A stretch of DNA of 64,000 bases from Ceratodon purpureus (GCA_014871385.1 CM026428.1:6179471-6243470), one strand, 5' to 3'. Shown: positions 1 through 12,539, numbered from the stretch's first letter. Notes: generated from the letters alone by a model not told the origin. Program-made: numbers and translations.

Positions 1-3000
1 AATTTGTTTTAGATTTTTCTGATTTATCAATTTGGAGAAAATGGGTTTGACATAAGTATCACTCTGAATTTTTTATTTTTTTAACACATTGGCACTTTTT
101 GGAAAATTCAAAAGGGATTCTGATAAATCCAAAACGGTGAAGCCATAAAAGAGTGGTCATACAAGCATTCCCAAAAAACAAAATGCTAAAAAAATAAAAT
201 CCACAAGGAGAGATCTTCATTTCAGTTTTCAATGTCTCAAAGTTTGGTTGAAAGACTGACACTGTAGAAACACTAACTTCACTGTAGAAACATAAGACCG
301 ACTCTGTGACTCATGTTCTTTCTTTTTTTTAAAATAAGGGTTTCATTTTTTCACCAAAATTTTAGCGTATTCTTGTTGCCAACTTGATACTAAAGAGGTT
401 AGGAACAAAAAACACTCAAATCCAACCCTTCTAGAGCATTTTACGGGGTTTTCAATTTCAGGCGCAACCCAAAAGTGGTTGCTTTGTCCTTTAGGGGTTA
501 ATCGGACGGATCTAATTTCTACAACAAATTGAGTTAAGAGAAAAAAAATGAGTATTAGACAATAATGTGAAATTTCGTCTCTTTCATAATTGTTTTTTAG
601 AATGTTGCACTTCCTTGCAACCTTTGAAATTAGACATACAAGTAAATAAAATCATTTATACCATAAAAATATAAAACCTCAAATTTATATAGTCCAAAAA
701 TTTGATACAATGAAAAGTCAGATTCTTCTAATCCCTTTTCGATAAGATAGAAAAACAATGTTTCTTACTTCAAATTCTATAACATTCTGATTCAATGTTT
801 GATCTTTTATTAGTCTTACCGAAATTCCTACAATTAAAGATGCAATTTTTTTTTTGTTTGATTCTTTCGATGGTTACTATAGAAATAGCATTTTTGGGAG
901 TGTTTTTGACAAGAAATGGTCAAGGAATTGTAGGGAATGAGATGTCTCTATAGTAGTAACATGAGTTGGCCTAAGATGCAGCAGTACAGTCGCTGTATTC
1001 TTATACAATATTATGGTAGTGACACAACTTTCATATGTTTTAAGACTATTTACAAAGTTAATAAATATGTATTGTAAAATTGATAGCACATTTGCATCCT
1101 AGTAAACATAACATTCTAGGACTAGTGAAAGGGCAGCGTATGGCTATCATGGCAAATCACTACAGAAAATTACTATCAATTTGCATCAAAATCCTCTTTG
1201 TCTAAGAATCCATGCTCATCCCCTTTGTAACACATGTTTTTTAGGTTCTCTTTGATGACCAATTGATTCACTTTAATAAGCCACTTCCAATTCAATTTAA
1301 GAAGTTCAAATATTGATTCCCTTCAAACACTGATTCTAGAATGCTATGAATCTTGGCAATGATAGATTACGGATACAGGCACTTCAATGCTGAGGTGAAA
1401 AAGTTGTACATTGTGAGCAACATCTCCAGGAAGAGTCACGACTCACAAGCACTCCTCCAGGGTGTAAAATTGATTCTCATGTGATGAATCACAGGTACAA
1501 CTATTTGCTCTATGCCAAATCGTCTGCAGCAGTACACCCATCGTGCTGGATTACAACATTTTATTTGTGCTTATTTTCTGGCCAAGGGAGAACACCTTGT
1601 AAGTTGGTTCATCAGAATACTCCCTGACTAAGGTAGAGACACCTAAAACCAACCAGTTAAGAGATTTTCCACTGATATTGGAGGTGTATAAGTTGAGGGA
1701 GATTTTTTCCTTGAAGGAGAAAAAGGTTTAAGGAGGAATGTAACTTAAAATTTCATGTTTACTTCAATATTTAATTTACTATGTATTTTTAAAGCCATTT
1801 TTGGTGTAATACATATAACCGATATGTAGACCCATCTAAAACCGACAACTATGACACCAAAACTTGATCACTTTACTATTACCAGAATATTTCCATATGA
1901 TTCCCTTTCTACCAATCATGCTTAATACTTTCTTCTAGATCTCCCAATATTTTAAATCTGAAAACTTGTTGGAATCGAAGAAGTCTACTAGTCGGTTATG
2001 GGGACCCGGTCAACTATGGCTGCCTCAACCTTAATGACATACCAATTTAGTGCTTCAATCTACTAGAAATTTTAACAATAGCTCGTGGGAAGCACAATAT
2101 AGTAGACTAAAAAAGTGCTGATCTAAATGTTAGTTTCAGTCCTTTTGCAAAAATTGCACAAAAGTGATGGAAAGATGTGATTTAGTTCTATTTGTTTTAG
2201 TAATGTAAATTTTCAACTTGTTTTTCTACAACTTAGAAAAGTTTCGTGCAAAGTAGACACTTTAAAAGTATTGTATGAAGGTTTTAAATGCAAGCAAAGT
2301 GAATGTGGTCATTTGAAAAAGAGGCTAGAAAAGAATCAAAACTATCTAAAAAATTACTTTTCATGGGGTGGTGCCCTCCATAAGTTTGAGAGGTATTCTA
2401 AAATGATCATTTCATATACTCGTTAATTGGTTTGGGGTTCCAAAAGTACTGCAAGGATGTTTCTGAACCCCTAAAGGGTCTGGAAATCCAAAATGGCTCT
2501 CGGCTGTTTCGGGCAGCCTAGATGAAGGGGTTAAAAGTAATATTTTTGCCTAAGAATTTTACTAGATGCTCCTTATACCACAAAGTGTATGTGGTAAAAT
2601 TTTCAAAGCCAAATTTCACTTTTAGAACCTTCATCTAGAAATTTTAGGTTTCAAGTCCAAAACGGGCAGTTTAAAATTAGGTTTTTTTAGATTTTTTTTT
2701 TGGAAATGTGTTCATAACCAATTCACTACTCAAAATCCAAAGTGGCCTAAGTCAAAAAGTTTACCAATTTTACAAGGGCAGCCTCCAAAAATTACAAAAA
2801 CAACCTTCAAAGTTTTTGGTATTTTTACAAATTTTTCTTTCAAAATTTGTCAAAATTTGAGATTTAGGAATTTTAAAAAAAAAATTTCCAATAATTTAAA
2901 AAACTCAAGGACTTAACTTTTAACCGTTCACTTTTTTAAAAAACCAAAAGCATTTCACGTCATTTAAGTTTTACCATATTGTAGTTTTTGTACCTTCTTC

Positions 3001-4700
3001 TAGAAAATAATTTGCATGAAAGCCAAAAAAGTGTAATGAGACTCTAAAATTTTGCATGGAGGTGCTCAACTTAGTTACCTACTTGGAAAAAAATATGAGC
3101 AAAATGTTTGAGGTAACAATAATCAAGTCTCCCTTGGCACCATTTTGAGTATGCCTTTTGCGCAAAGCAAAAAAAAAAACAAACAGTAAACTTTGAATGC
3201 TATAATCCCACAAAAGGTAAAGATCCAACCGTTGAAATTTGACATGCTATTAGTGCAGGTAGTTAGGTTTAAGATCTTACGGTTGGATGTATCAAAAAAA
3301 TTAAAAAATTAAGAATCATACTTCAACTTCTACAAGGTTGTCAAAAATCACAGTTTTTGGTCTTGGAGGTCCAAAAACGGCTTGAACCTTTAGGGATTAA
3401 GATGTCACTTCTGTAGTACTTTTCGTGAGTTTTTTTTCACCAATTTTTCTTTTAAAATTGGAAAAAACATCCTGTAAAGACAATAGAAGGCACCAAATGA
3501 AAAAATTAAGACTTTGAAAAAGTGCATTTTCATGATTTAGAACTAATGGTCAAATTAAGTTACAATCAAAGATGAGATAAATCATGACACCGTAAAAGTG
3601 ACTAAAATGCTCAAAAACTATACCAAAATGCTCAAAATCAGCTTTGATTTTTGAAAAACAGCACACTTCATATTCACTTCCTAAGTTCCTAATGATCACA
3701 TGTGTCACTTTGTGGTCCACTTTATTGCGCTTTCCCCGGCTTCCAATGTAAGTGAATGCCTCTCGTCTAATGTAAGTGAGTTTTAGTCATGCATTATTTG
3801 TTGAAATAGAATACTAAACTTCTTATATCTATTTGAGTAAGGTTAACCCCTAATGTCAAATGCCCTCAAAATTGTAAAAAACCCTCAAAACTGCCCTCTT
3901 TAAATGCAAGGTGCACATTTTTAATTTTTGATGCATTTTGAGTATGCAACCGTAAGATCTTGTACCTGACTTGTATATGCATATGTTTGTCAAATCTTAA
4001 ATTCAAATCCCTTACCAATTGTGAGATCGTAATGTTTAAAGATGGGAAAAAAGTTTTCTTTGCTTGTTGATAAAAGGGTAATTGGTTTTTTGAGGGCTGA
4101 AAAAATCATTTATGGTAGAACATTTGATATGAGGCTTTTCAAATTCTTATCTTTAGGTGAGTTAGGAACATGCCTTTGCAATTTTACCCTCATATGACCT
4201 ATAAAACCTAAAGAAATGCTTTATTATTCACATAGAGGTATGCTGAAATTCAACTACAAAGGCCAATCTTTGACAATACAAAAGGCATGTGAAAAATAAT
4301 TGGATTGAAAATCCAAATGGTGAGATCATGTCTTAAAACCTTATTTACTTGAAAAAAAACAAAACTTGAAAAAAAGCAAAATATCAATTTCGGGTGAATT
4401 TTTGAAGTCTCTACAGTTTAATTGATTTTGGGTAGATTTTGAGAATAAATGAGCAAATACCACAATTTGAGCAATTTTGGGCAAATTTCAAATAGTGTTT
4501 TCTAACTTTGGCTGGGAATATGAGGAATTTTGAAGCATGAGATGACTTTTCGGAAAGTATGAAAAACTCTACAATTTGCCAAAAGTGGCAACTCCGTTTG
4601 ATCTAAATTTAGTAACTGCGAGCCTAACCGGATTGGGTTGCTTTCGACATTAGGGGTTAATATAACCATTTCTAAATAATTACGAAAATCACTCTTGTAT
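1..4700. other. AT-rich non-coding region with decayed repeat DNA
   Basis: No convincing gene is present. The stretch is AT-rich with many short A/T runs, and all open frames are short and compositionally random. The phrase TTAGGGGTTAA or its complement recurs near 490, 3840 and 4650, and related CCCCTAAAG phrases occur near 2470. These suggest several degraded copies of one repeat family. The right part, about 3950-4660, is homologous in inverted orientation to 22085-22700. Confidence 0.6.
3950..4660 (-). repeat. Dispersed non-coding repeat, copy 1 (inverted relative to 22.1-22.7 kb)
   Basis: The reverse complement of this stretch aligns collinearly with 22085-22700. Shared blocks include CATGCTTCAAAATTCCT, ATCTGCCCAAAATTG-like, TATTCTCAAAAT, TTCAAAAATTCACC and ACATTACGATC. 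The copies are diverged by substitutions and small indels, so the family is old. No open frame is shared and no terminal repeats were identified. Confidence 0.55.
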
Positions 4701-4708
4701 TCTAGAAG
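4701..4708. repeat. Left 8-bp target site duplication of the hAT element
   Basis: The octamer TCTAGAAG lies directly before the CAGGG terminus at 4709. It is repeated exactly at 8498-8505, directly after the other terminus. Eight-bp duplications are the hallmark of hAT transposition. Confidence 0.85.
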
Positions 4709-5058
4709 CAGGGATTTTTTTAAGTTTCACAGAGGGAGGTGCGAGACGCTTCCTGTAACTCTGAGGTGTGGTAGAAGTGGCTCTACAGTGTAAAAATTCA
4801 GAGGAAAACATGGCGATATTTTAAATTTTGGAGATGTGGATTTGGCGATGACATTACTGTTTCGATGGCAGAACTGTACAGACTCCTGGCGACTAAGTAA
4901 TAAAAAAAATTGAAATATTGGCTACTTCTCATCTCAACAGTAAGCAAACTTGGCGAATTCAGAATTCCAAACAAAGCCACAGTGGCGAATTCAGATTTAT
5001 AAACATACATAAAACACATACATAAACCACATACACAATTCCAAGAAATTCCAAACAA

Positions 5059-5112
5059 GTGCTAGGGGGAATTGAACCCCGACTTTGCAGCCCTGCCCAT
5101 TGCAGCTAGCAC
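5059..5112 (-). other. tRNA-like 54-nt structure (SINE head or deleted tRNA)
   Basis: On the minus strand a 7-bp perfect acceptor-like stem (GTGCTAG with CTAGCAC) encloses an A-box-like TAGCTGCAATGGG. It also encloses a T-arm GGGG-TTCAATT-CCCC that contains a good B box (GGTTCAATTCC). The whole is about 20 nt shorter than a tRNA and has no recognisable anticodon arm. It is therefore probably a tRNA-derived pseudogene or the head of a SINE, not a functional tRNA. It lies inside the left part of the hAT element. Confidence 0.4.
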
Positions 5113-5294
5113 TCCCACCCACCCACCACAAGTTAGTAAAATTCTTTTAAAAATTCATGACTTGCAAAAGCTTGCCGTCATGATGGAAACAGAGGTTCTC
5201 GAAATCCTTACATGGTAGCACCCCTTCTTACTTTTCCATCCATCCAGTGACTGATTGCGGTCTGATAAGGGAACGTTTCCTGAGTGTAGAAATC

Positions 5295-7522
5295 CTAAGC
5301 ATACACTTTAACACAGGTATCAAGGTGCCCCCCTAATCGATTACGTAGCTTCGATTTCATAAAGGAGAGAGTACTAAAAGTTCTCTCGTCCTCCACACTT
5401 CCAAGTACTCTAGTAACTGCCAGTTCTGCCACTTTGATCCATTCCGAAAGCCGGGACAACATCAGACTGTTTTGTCCAACAGTCCGCCACAATTTGGTCA
5501 AAGGATTAAAATCCCGAGGCTCCTCCATGGCTGCTGAACAATTGCTCTTCATTGTCAGTTTGAAAAGCGAGGTCTAGACAAGCAATGTCCGAGCATCCAG
5601 CAGGGGATCAACCTGCCGAAACTTAGGCTCTTTTTTGGTGCCCAAATTTACTGATCTCGGCACACAGTATTGAGCCTTCAGAGTGGCCATATGGAGAGAA
5701 AAGAGCTCATCGGCATTAGGCTGGAGCCAAAACTGCGGGAAAACCACAGAAAGAGAATTCATTAGTTCACAATTCGGGAATCAAAGCTCTAAGTCCCCCC
5801 TAAGCTGCAGTGCAGCCTCACGGCACTGTCCCTTTATGGAGGCCACGATCCGCTCAAGGTCAGCCTCGGTAACCGGCAGCTTCTTCCCAGTTGCAGCACA
5901 CATGGTGTGTGCATAATATGTGTGGCCATCGATCTTGAATGCCAAGCACTGAGCTCCTGTATTCAGATCAGTGGTCCACTCCTGCGTGATGGCATAGGAC
6001 TTGTTGTCCAAAATATCTCTAAACATTTGAAAATCGGGTCTCTGAAAGGCAGTGTCAGGGTCATCATAGAGCCGGTACAACTCTCCAATGCAAATTTTCA
6101 CTGCAGCTACGTAATCAGAGACAAAAACATGGCGACTTTGTGCAATTTTCATAAGAGAATTTACTGATTCAAGCAGGGGCAAGAGACACGGCAAAGACAG
6201 CAAAGTACCAACATCACAGAGGGATTCGTAACACTGCCTGGCTGAATCTCGCGCAGCCATTTGCTTCTCAGTCATTGCTGGCTCTTTCACAGTTGCATCT
6301 TCTCCCATTTTCACAATGAGGGTTTTGTACTCGCCCATGAGCCTCCTAAGCGGATCTAGTAGAGAAATCCACCTAGTTTTTACATTTCGAAGTATTGCCA
6401 AACCCTCTGTTTCCACCACGTCAGCAAGTTTCTGGAACTCAAGATGTCGTTTGGAGCTATGGCTGAAATTCGAGTAAGTGACATGACACAAATCCTCCAA
6501 CTTTTTAACCAAAGGCAAATTCGACAGTGGCTCAATAGCCAGGTTCGTTCTATGAGCAAAGCAATGTATGACAAATAAAAAGGGCGCCACATGTTCCTTC
6601 AATTGCACTTCCACCCCTGTCTTACAGCCCTGAAAGACTGCGACACCATCTGCGCCGAAGCATATGAGCCTCTCGGCAACCTGCTCAGGGTTCAAGCCAG
6701 TGTGGTGCGAGACCATAGTCTCAACAGCCTCTCTCACTGCGTTTGCAGGATTCCCATCCACCAACCTCAACAAAGCCAACAGAATTGAAATACGACGAAA
6801 TCCAATGCAAATGTACAAGTGAATCAACACCCAAGACTGCCCGTCCACTGACGTTACCTCATCAGCCGAGAGGCTGAAGAATCTGGCTTTGCCTATCACC
6901 TCCTTGCTGTGATTTGCCAAGACATGGCCAATTGAGTCCGCCATCTCCCACCCGGCCATAGAGCTCCAGTGATTGCGGGGACAGTCCGGCACGTTCAGCT
7001 GCTCATAGAGCTCCCTACAGTTCTCGAAATCTGTCATTGGGCGCCCATGCCGCAAGAGCCAGAAAACTGATCGAAATTGCACAAGCTTTCTCCTCTGCTC
7101 CATAATGGCGTCACGAGACACCATCTGCACAATTGTGTCCCCAGACAGGCCCTACCGGGCAAAGTAAGATTTCTTGTTCTTCTCATGAGCGTTATTAGAT
7201 AAAAAAAAATACTCACGGGCACCTTAACTTTCCCGACGATAGCAGTTGCTTTCCTACGCCCTGCATGTTTCCAGAGAGAGTCAATCTTAGGAACCAACAA
7301 TTTCTCTCGTCCCTCGATTGTACTACAGATAGCGCAACGCACTTGCACCACCTTCCCCTCCGAATTGATAACGCTCTCAGCCCAAGGGAGGCGCGCAGCC
7401 CACGCATCTTGCCAGCGGCGGTTGGCTTCGTAGCCACGCCCGCACACCCGAGCCCTCTCATGCTCTTCGGAGCCTGAGACAGTTTCCAGAATTACGGTAT
7501 CAGCAGGCACCATTCGCTGCAT
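5295..7522 (-). pseudogene. hAT transposase, interrupted by two in-frame stop codons
   Basis: Exon 1 (7522-7218) encodes a BED-like zinc finger (RCAICSTIEG...LWKHAGRRK). A GTGAGT donor and a GGTAG acceptor join it in phase to exon 2 from 7151. Exon 2 has the RNase H-like hAT core: SADEVT with the first Asp, FGADGVAVFQG with the second, and the following HCFAHR. The C-terminal dimerisation region ends in ERTFSTLSFMKSKLRNRL near 5330-5390. The same frame runs to 5295 but is broken by TGA at 5781-5783 and TAG at 5574-5576, between core and dimerisation domain. There is no frameshift. It resembles the ZNF862/KIAA1586-like branch of hAT proteins. I infer a dead copy unless these segments are spliced out. 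It is the only transposase in the 4709-8497 element. Confidence 0.8.
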
Positions 7523-7577
7523 GGCAGCTTGTGTCCGGCAAGAGACACAAGACGAGGACCGTGGACGAATGCAGGCA

Positions 7578-7579
<2 letters not shown>

Positions 7580-7616
<37 letters not shown>
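7580..7616 (+). repeat. 37-nt poly-G tract
   Basis: An uninterrupted run of 37 G lies upstream of the hAT transposase, with shorter G runs at about 7651, 7711 and 7755. It could form G-quadruplexes. Its exact length is doubtful because homopolymers of this size are often mis-sequenced or used to bridge contigs. Confidence 0.9.
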
Positions 7617-8497
7617 CGGAATTAACGATTGGGGAGCACTGCTTCTGCGGAGGGGGGGGCGTCACTCCCGTGACAATGCAGTCACTCCCCTCACTGCCTT
7701 GCGGCAGGGGGGAATGCTGCACATCGTTTGAGCATTGCTCTGTGGCCGTCTCCGGAGGGGGGGGGACAAATCCCCCCGCTGAAGCTCTTCCTCGTCATGA
7801 TCAAACCGGGAACCATCCGCGTCGGGACTCCAAGAACCCGAGTCATTGCTCTCCTCCGACACCCTCCCTGCATACAAAAACTTCTCCATGCAACTCTGAC
7901 CCATTAAACCCACAAAAAACGATGCACAAATTTCCCAACACCGTAACACCAAAGAAAGGAACATGCACACAAATGAAATTGCAACACAAATTGCAGCACA
8001 AGGGGAGTCGAAGCAGTGCAATTGCAACTCAAATCGCAGCTCCAAAACAATTGTGCGAGACAGATGAGAAACTCCCCCATGGTGTCCCCCTCTTATCTCC
8101 CAAATCCCTGCTTCGCAACACCTCGATCTAAACCCAAGCCCACAACGGATCCTGAAATTGCGAATCCGGTAGTGCTAAAGCGGCAATGCTGGCTTAGAAA
8201 GAAGCTAAGTAAGGAAGCAATTGGCGATCTGCTCTAAGCAGGGAGGGCTTCGAATAGTATTTCTGTGGCGACCCCACTTGTTAAAGGAGGAAGAAGGTGG
8301 CTAATGGAGTGAGATTGAGACCTCGCTGGTGGGCGAAGTGACTTGTGACTTGGCGGCTGAGCAGGCGACGTGGGCCATGAGTGCCAGGGGTGGGAGGCGA
8401 CAGGTTGCAAATTATTTATTTTTTTAACGAAGGGTAATTCGCCAGGTAAAAAACAAGGTAAGATCCTGGCGACAATTCGCCATTATAAAATTCACTG

Positions 8498-8505
8498 TCT
8501 AGAAG
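8498..8505. repeat. Right 8-bp target site duplication of the hAT element
   Basis: TCTAGAAG directly follows the right terminus ...TTCACTG and is identical to 4701-4708. Confidence 0.85.
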
Positions 8506-10498
8506 CAAACATTTTCATGACTGGACGTCTACATGTATTTTCATGACTGGACATCTACATGTTATACATGGGTATGTACTGACAACAGTGGTAACCTTGC
8601 ACTCATTTACACAGGATTATACAATTTTCTTTCTCAAAGACAAAGGAATGGAGTGTCATCAAAATACAAGGCTTTCAGAATAGCACAGTGTTGAGTTACA
8701 GTAACTTACTTATAGCCCTTAAAGCTACCCACATCTGAAAAAGAGCTCCAAGGAAACAGACCCATCTACTCATTTATCATGTGATATAGCCTTCAGTACA
8801 GTACTGCAGTAGCACCCACTGATTCTCAATCAAATGGCTGCCTATTACATGAATGTTGCCATCAGAAAGAGAAACTTAATCATATGATATAGGTGACGAG
8901 TCTGTTGAGCTTGTCATCAATTAGTAACACCTTATTCATGGTGTTGCAATGTCACCAATGTGCCGAAAAATGAAAACACACCTGTTTTGGAGGTGCCATT
9001 ATTGAATGTATTTATCTGTATATAGTAACACGAACTTTTTTTCTTCTCAAAATGGTGAAAGAATGGGAAGTTCTGTATATGATGCTGTAAAATGAGGATA
9101 ATTCTTGTAAACCTTTGAAGTTAACTCCGAAGTCCACCCAAATACAAACGCAGATGAGGCCAGAATTATACCCTCATAACAGGAAAATTCGTAAATCTCT
9201 TTTCACAAGTGAACAGACTTCAATTTGTGCCACGAAAATGCAAAACTAGAACAGAAAGGGAAAAAGGGAGCAAACCTTTACAGACGGTCTTTACAGACAT
9301 CGATCCACGTCTGTCTTGCACACATGATTTAAATGATTTCAGGTGAATCATGATGACACTTGTACTTCGCATGCAAAATAACGCAAGAGGAGATACGGCC
9401 TATTGATTCTTTGCATTATTCCTGCCCATGTCAGGACGAAAACGTTAGCTTCAGAAGTTGCAGAGTTAATAACGAGATCGACAATCTCTAGCAGTTGACG
9501 GAACTTGGAAGCGACCAAGTGTAGAAACTGGCTACTAACTATCACAACCTCGCTGCACAAACAAGTAGTGTATGAATCAAATAAGTTTCCACCATAGATG
9601 TCACTGTCCACCGTCCAAGTACCATAACTCATCCGGGGTTGATTGGTCCAATATATGAAAATCTTCAAAGACGAGTCTAATTTCCAGCTCAAAATTTGAG
9701 CATCAAATGCATCCAAAGTTTGAAAATGACAGAACTACTTCACCTGGGTTCTATGCATGTGTAGATGAGGAGGAACACCGACAGGTGACCAGAGGCGACC
9801 ATCTTTACGACGACTCGATCGACGTCATGTTAAAATCAAACTCTACAAGTTGGCACTAGCTATAGCGCTTGGCAACCTTGTGATCACCGCCCCGAATCTA
9901 CTCTAAGATTTTTTTGTTACAATACTCCGCATTGAAGCAGCAGCAGGTTAACTGTTGCATACTCATTTCTCCCAATTATGGTTCCGTTCATGCCAAATCA
10001 GTCTCTTCATGTCGTTTGTCGGGCAGCTTCAGATCAATCAAGATCAACCCGATACGCAACGATAATCACCGATCAATTATGTCCGAATCAGTCAGCATTG
10101 CACTTGGGAGCTGCTCTCCGTCCTCTGTTTCTCAAAACTTCAACACTATATAGACAGCTCTTCGGCCCAAATGTAGATCCAAAATTGTTATAATGTGAGC
10201 CTAGTTTGTGCGAGACTTTCCAACCTACAATCCTAGAACAGAAAATGCCTGAACATGCGAGTCTACTTGCGTAAGTACGTACGTGGGTGTCATCATCCTC
10301 ATTCGCAATTTAACGGATCATCGGAGAAGATCATTCCCTTCAGTAGAAATTCTTTCGTTTATCATTCACGTGGTTGTTTAGTTATGTCATTTCTTATCGA
10401 AATATTATACCAATGTCGTAGCCATGTTGAGAAAATTTCTCAGCACGAAGTCACGAACGTGTAAAACGATTGCAGGATACAGCAACAGAGTGTGAAAT
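8506..10498. other. Intergenic region upstream of the first polyphenol oxidase gene
   Basis: I see no supported gene. A 122-codon minus-strand frame (9348-9716) stays open but shows no motif I recognise and no clear coding bias. The part nearest 10499 would hold the promoter and 5' leader of the oxidase gene. No unambiguous TATA box was fixed. Confidence 0.5.
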
Positions 10499-12166
10499 AT
10501 GCAGAAATTACAGGACATGCAAGGTGGCCAGTTCAAGGAGCTTACGATTTTAACGACGAGAGCTCCACGGCGAATGATCACATGTCTGATTCCAGCACTC
10601 CTGATCATTGCTTCCCAGATGGTGATAAACCCCGCCATGGCAGTGCCAGTCCCCGCTGCGCGCATCCCCGACAACTGCCTCAGCGAGGAGCATTGCTGTA
10701 TGCCAATCCCCTACACCGGCAAACCCGTCCGCCAGTTCACCTACGACTCCACACTCCCCGTACGCGTTCGACGCGCCATCCACTCCCTCGACGACGCCTA
10801 TACCGCCAAGCTCGAGCGAGGCTACGAGTTGCTCCGCGCGCTCCCCGATTCCGACCCCCGCTCCTTGTCAAACCAGGCGAAGCTCCACTGCCTGTACTGC
10901 GACAACGGCATCTACTACCCCGACATGAGCTGGCCGCTGGAGATTCACAACGGCTGGCTGTTCCTGCCATGGCACCGCATGTTCCTCTACTTCCACGAGC
11001 GCATCCTCGGGAAGCTTCTCGGAGACGACACATTCGCGATCCCGTACTGGAATTGGGACAACCAGGAGACGCCATATGCCAACACTCTGCCGAACATTTA
11101 CGCGGGCAACAAATCCTCTTCCCTGTGGAACCAAAATCGTAATGCGTGTGCGCAGCCGCCACATGTCGTAAACCTGAACTCCGTGGGTGGGTGCACTAAA
11201 AAGACATCGGACGAGCTCCGGACTGAGAACACGAGACTGATGTATTCGCAGATTGTGGCGGGCTCACCGACTCCGAGGTTGTTCTTCGGCCACCCGTATA
11301 GCTATGGCGACATCGGGGGCGAAGGACCGGGGACATTCGAAGACAGCCCCCACGGCACCGTGCATCTCTGGGTGGGCGATCCCAACGCGGCGACAGCCTA
11401 TGATGACATGGGCAACTTCGGGCGATCAGCAAGGGATCCCATCTTCTACGGACACCACGCCAACGTCGACAGGATTTGGACAATGTGGAAGGCGATACCC
11501 GGCGCGCAGCGCCGGGACCCCACCCACCCCGACTTCCGCGACGCTCAATTCACATTCTACGACGAGAACGCTGATCTCGTCATCGTGAACGTCTCCCAGA
11601 TTATCGACACGGATCAGCTCCGATACTCCTACGCATCCTCCCCTGCTGCGTGGCTCACCAACGGAATGAAACCCGGTGAGGAGAATAGCGTCACGCTCTG
11701 CAACCCCACGAATCCCTCCCAAACACGCGCCATGATCTTCGCCGCGCACGAGCTCACCGACACCGACGTTCTGGGCTCCACTCCGCTCACTTTCAAAGTG
11801 TCCCGCCCGGAACAGAGCACCCAGCCCACCACTCCCGCAGAGGAAGTCCTGGAAATCTCAGGCATCAAACTAGATAGCACTCTCCAGAGCCACTGGGAGG
11901 CCTACCTCTTCTTCCCATCTGCGGATTCCACCTCTACCGTCAGCTGCACTGAGTTCATCGGCACCTTCAACTTCATCCCTCACGTTGGCCAGGCCCAGCT
12001 CGCCCGCGACCGCCTGTGGCGAGTGGCGTTCACGACGAAGCTGGTGGCGCTTGGCAAAGAGAATAGTACTGAGATTGTGGTGACACTCGTGCAGTTCGGG
12101 CCGAATATTCAGAACCTGAAATTCTCGAAGGCGAGCATTCTTTGGGACACCAGCCCCAGCGATTGA
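10499..12166 (+). CDS. Polyphenol oxidase (catechol oxidase-like), intronless
   Basis: This 555-residue type-3 copper enzyme oxidises o-diphenols, and some family members also monophenols, to quinones with O2. A hydrophobic signal-like segment near residues 26-47 (MITCLIPALLIIAS...) ends at AMA-VPVP. It suggests secretion or vacuolar entry, not the plastid. The CuA site is seen as KLHCLYC (the Cys makes the thioether), FLPWHRMFLYFHER. The CuB site is SPHGTVHLW and FYGHHANVDRIW. The C-terminal part has AAWLTNGMKPGEE, matching the DWL region, and a KFDV-like shielding domain. One uninterrupted exon has GC-rich third positions, unlike the AT-rich flanks. The first ATG is used here; initiation at the second or third Met would leave the signal segment nearer the N-terminus. 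It converges with a second oxidase gene at 15806-17628. Confidence 0.93.
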   Translation: MQKLQDMQGGQFKELTILTTRAPRRMITCLIPALLIIASQMVINPAMAVPVPAARIPDNCLSEEHCCMPIPYTGKPVRQFTYDSTLPVRVRRAIHSLDDAYTAKLERGYELLRALPDSDPRSLSNQAKLHCLYCDNGIYYPDMSWPLEIHNGWLFLPWHRMFLYFHERILGKLLGDDTFAIPYWNWDNQETPYANTLPNIYAGNKSSSLWNQNRNACAQPPHVVNLNSVGGCTKKTSDELRTENTRLMYSQIVAGSPTPRLFFGHPYSYGDIGGEGPGTFEDSPHGTVHLWVGDPNAATAYDDMGNFGRSARDPIFYGHHANVDRIWTMWKAIPGAQRRDPTHPDFRDAQFTFYDENADLVIVNVSQIIDTDQLRYSYASSPAAWLTNGMKPGEENSVTLCNPTNPSQTRAMIFAAHELTDTDVLGSTPLTFKVSRPEQSTQPTTPAEEVLEISGIKLDSTLQSHWEAYLFFPSADSTSTVSCTEFIGTFNFIPHVGQAQLARDRLWRVAFTTKLVALGKENSTEIVVTLVQFGPNIQNLKFSKASILWDTSPSD

Positions 12167-12539
12167 TCCTCTCTCGATCGATGGGAACTCCTCCCCGGTG
12201 ATACATTTTTTCTCTAAACTCTTTCATGTTTATCTAGATCAGACTATTCCTTGTCGTTTGCAGCTGGTTGTCGATCATTTTGATACGATCATCTTGATCA
12301 TCTGTAGTACTGCTCAACAGATGATTATCCGTGAATAATGATCTTGTGATCCAGTGATCTGTGTAGGCTGAGCAGTCATTGCCGAACATTCAACGGCAAG
12401 CAGTGAATAATGGTTATGTTTTGAGAGGATAATTTAGTGGCCTGTGGATTTTGCCAATTGGTTCCATGAATTCTTGTGAGTTGTTGCGAGTTTGAGGATC
12501 TGTTAAGTGTTCTTTGTTCTAACTGAAGCTTTGGGATTC

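Larger units (their letters stand above)
4709..8497 (-). mobile_element. Complete 3.8-kb hAT-superfamily DNA transposon
   Basis: The left end reads CAGGGATTTTTTTAAG. The right end, read inward on the minus strand, is CAGTGAATTTTATAAT. These are short imperfect terminal inverted repeats of the hAT CAGNG type, flanked by a perfect 8-bp duplication (TCTAGAAG). Subterminal copies of TTCGCCA/TGGCGAA occur at both ends (around 4870-4990 and 8440-8485), as expected for hAT transposase binding sites. Inside is a minus-strand hAT transposase gene with internal stops. The exact duplication suggests a fairly recent insertion, but this copy is probably non-autonomous because its transposase is interrupted. 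Confidence 0.85.

Noticed and set aside
7529..8131. Plus-strand glycine-rich 200-codon ORF
   Set aside because: It is created by the poly-G run and lies antisense to and upstream of the hAT transposase. No domain is visible.
9348..9716. 122-codon minus-strand ORF
   Set aside because: No recognisable motif, neighbour relation or splice partner. Kept only as a remark in the intergenic entry.
10492..11142. Arg/Pro-rich frames overlapping the first oxidase gene on both strands
   Set aside because: Shadow frames of a GC-rich coding exon. The oxidase frame has all copper ligands.
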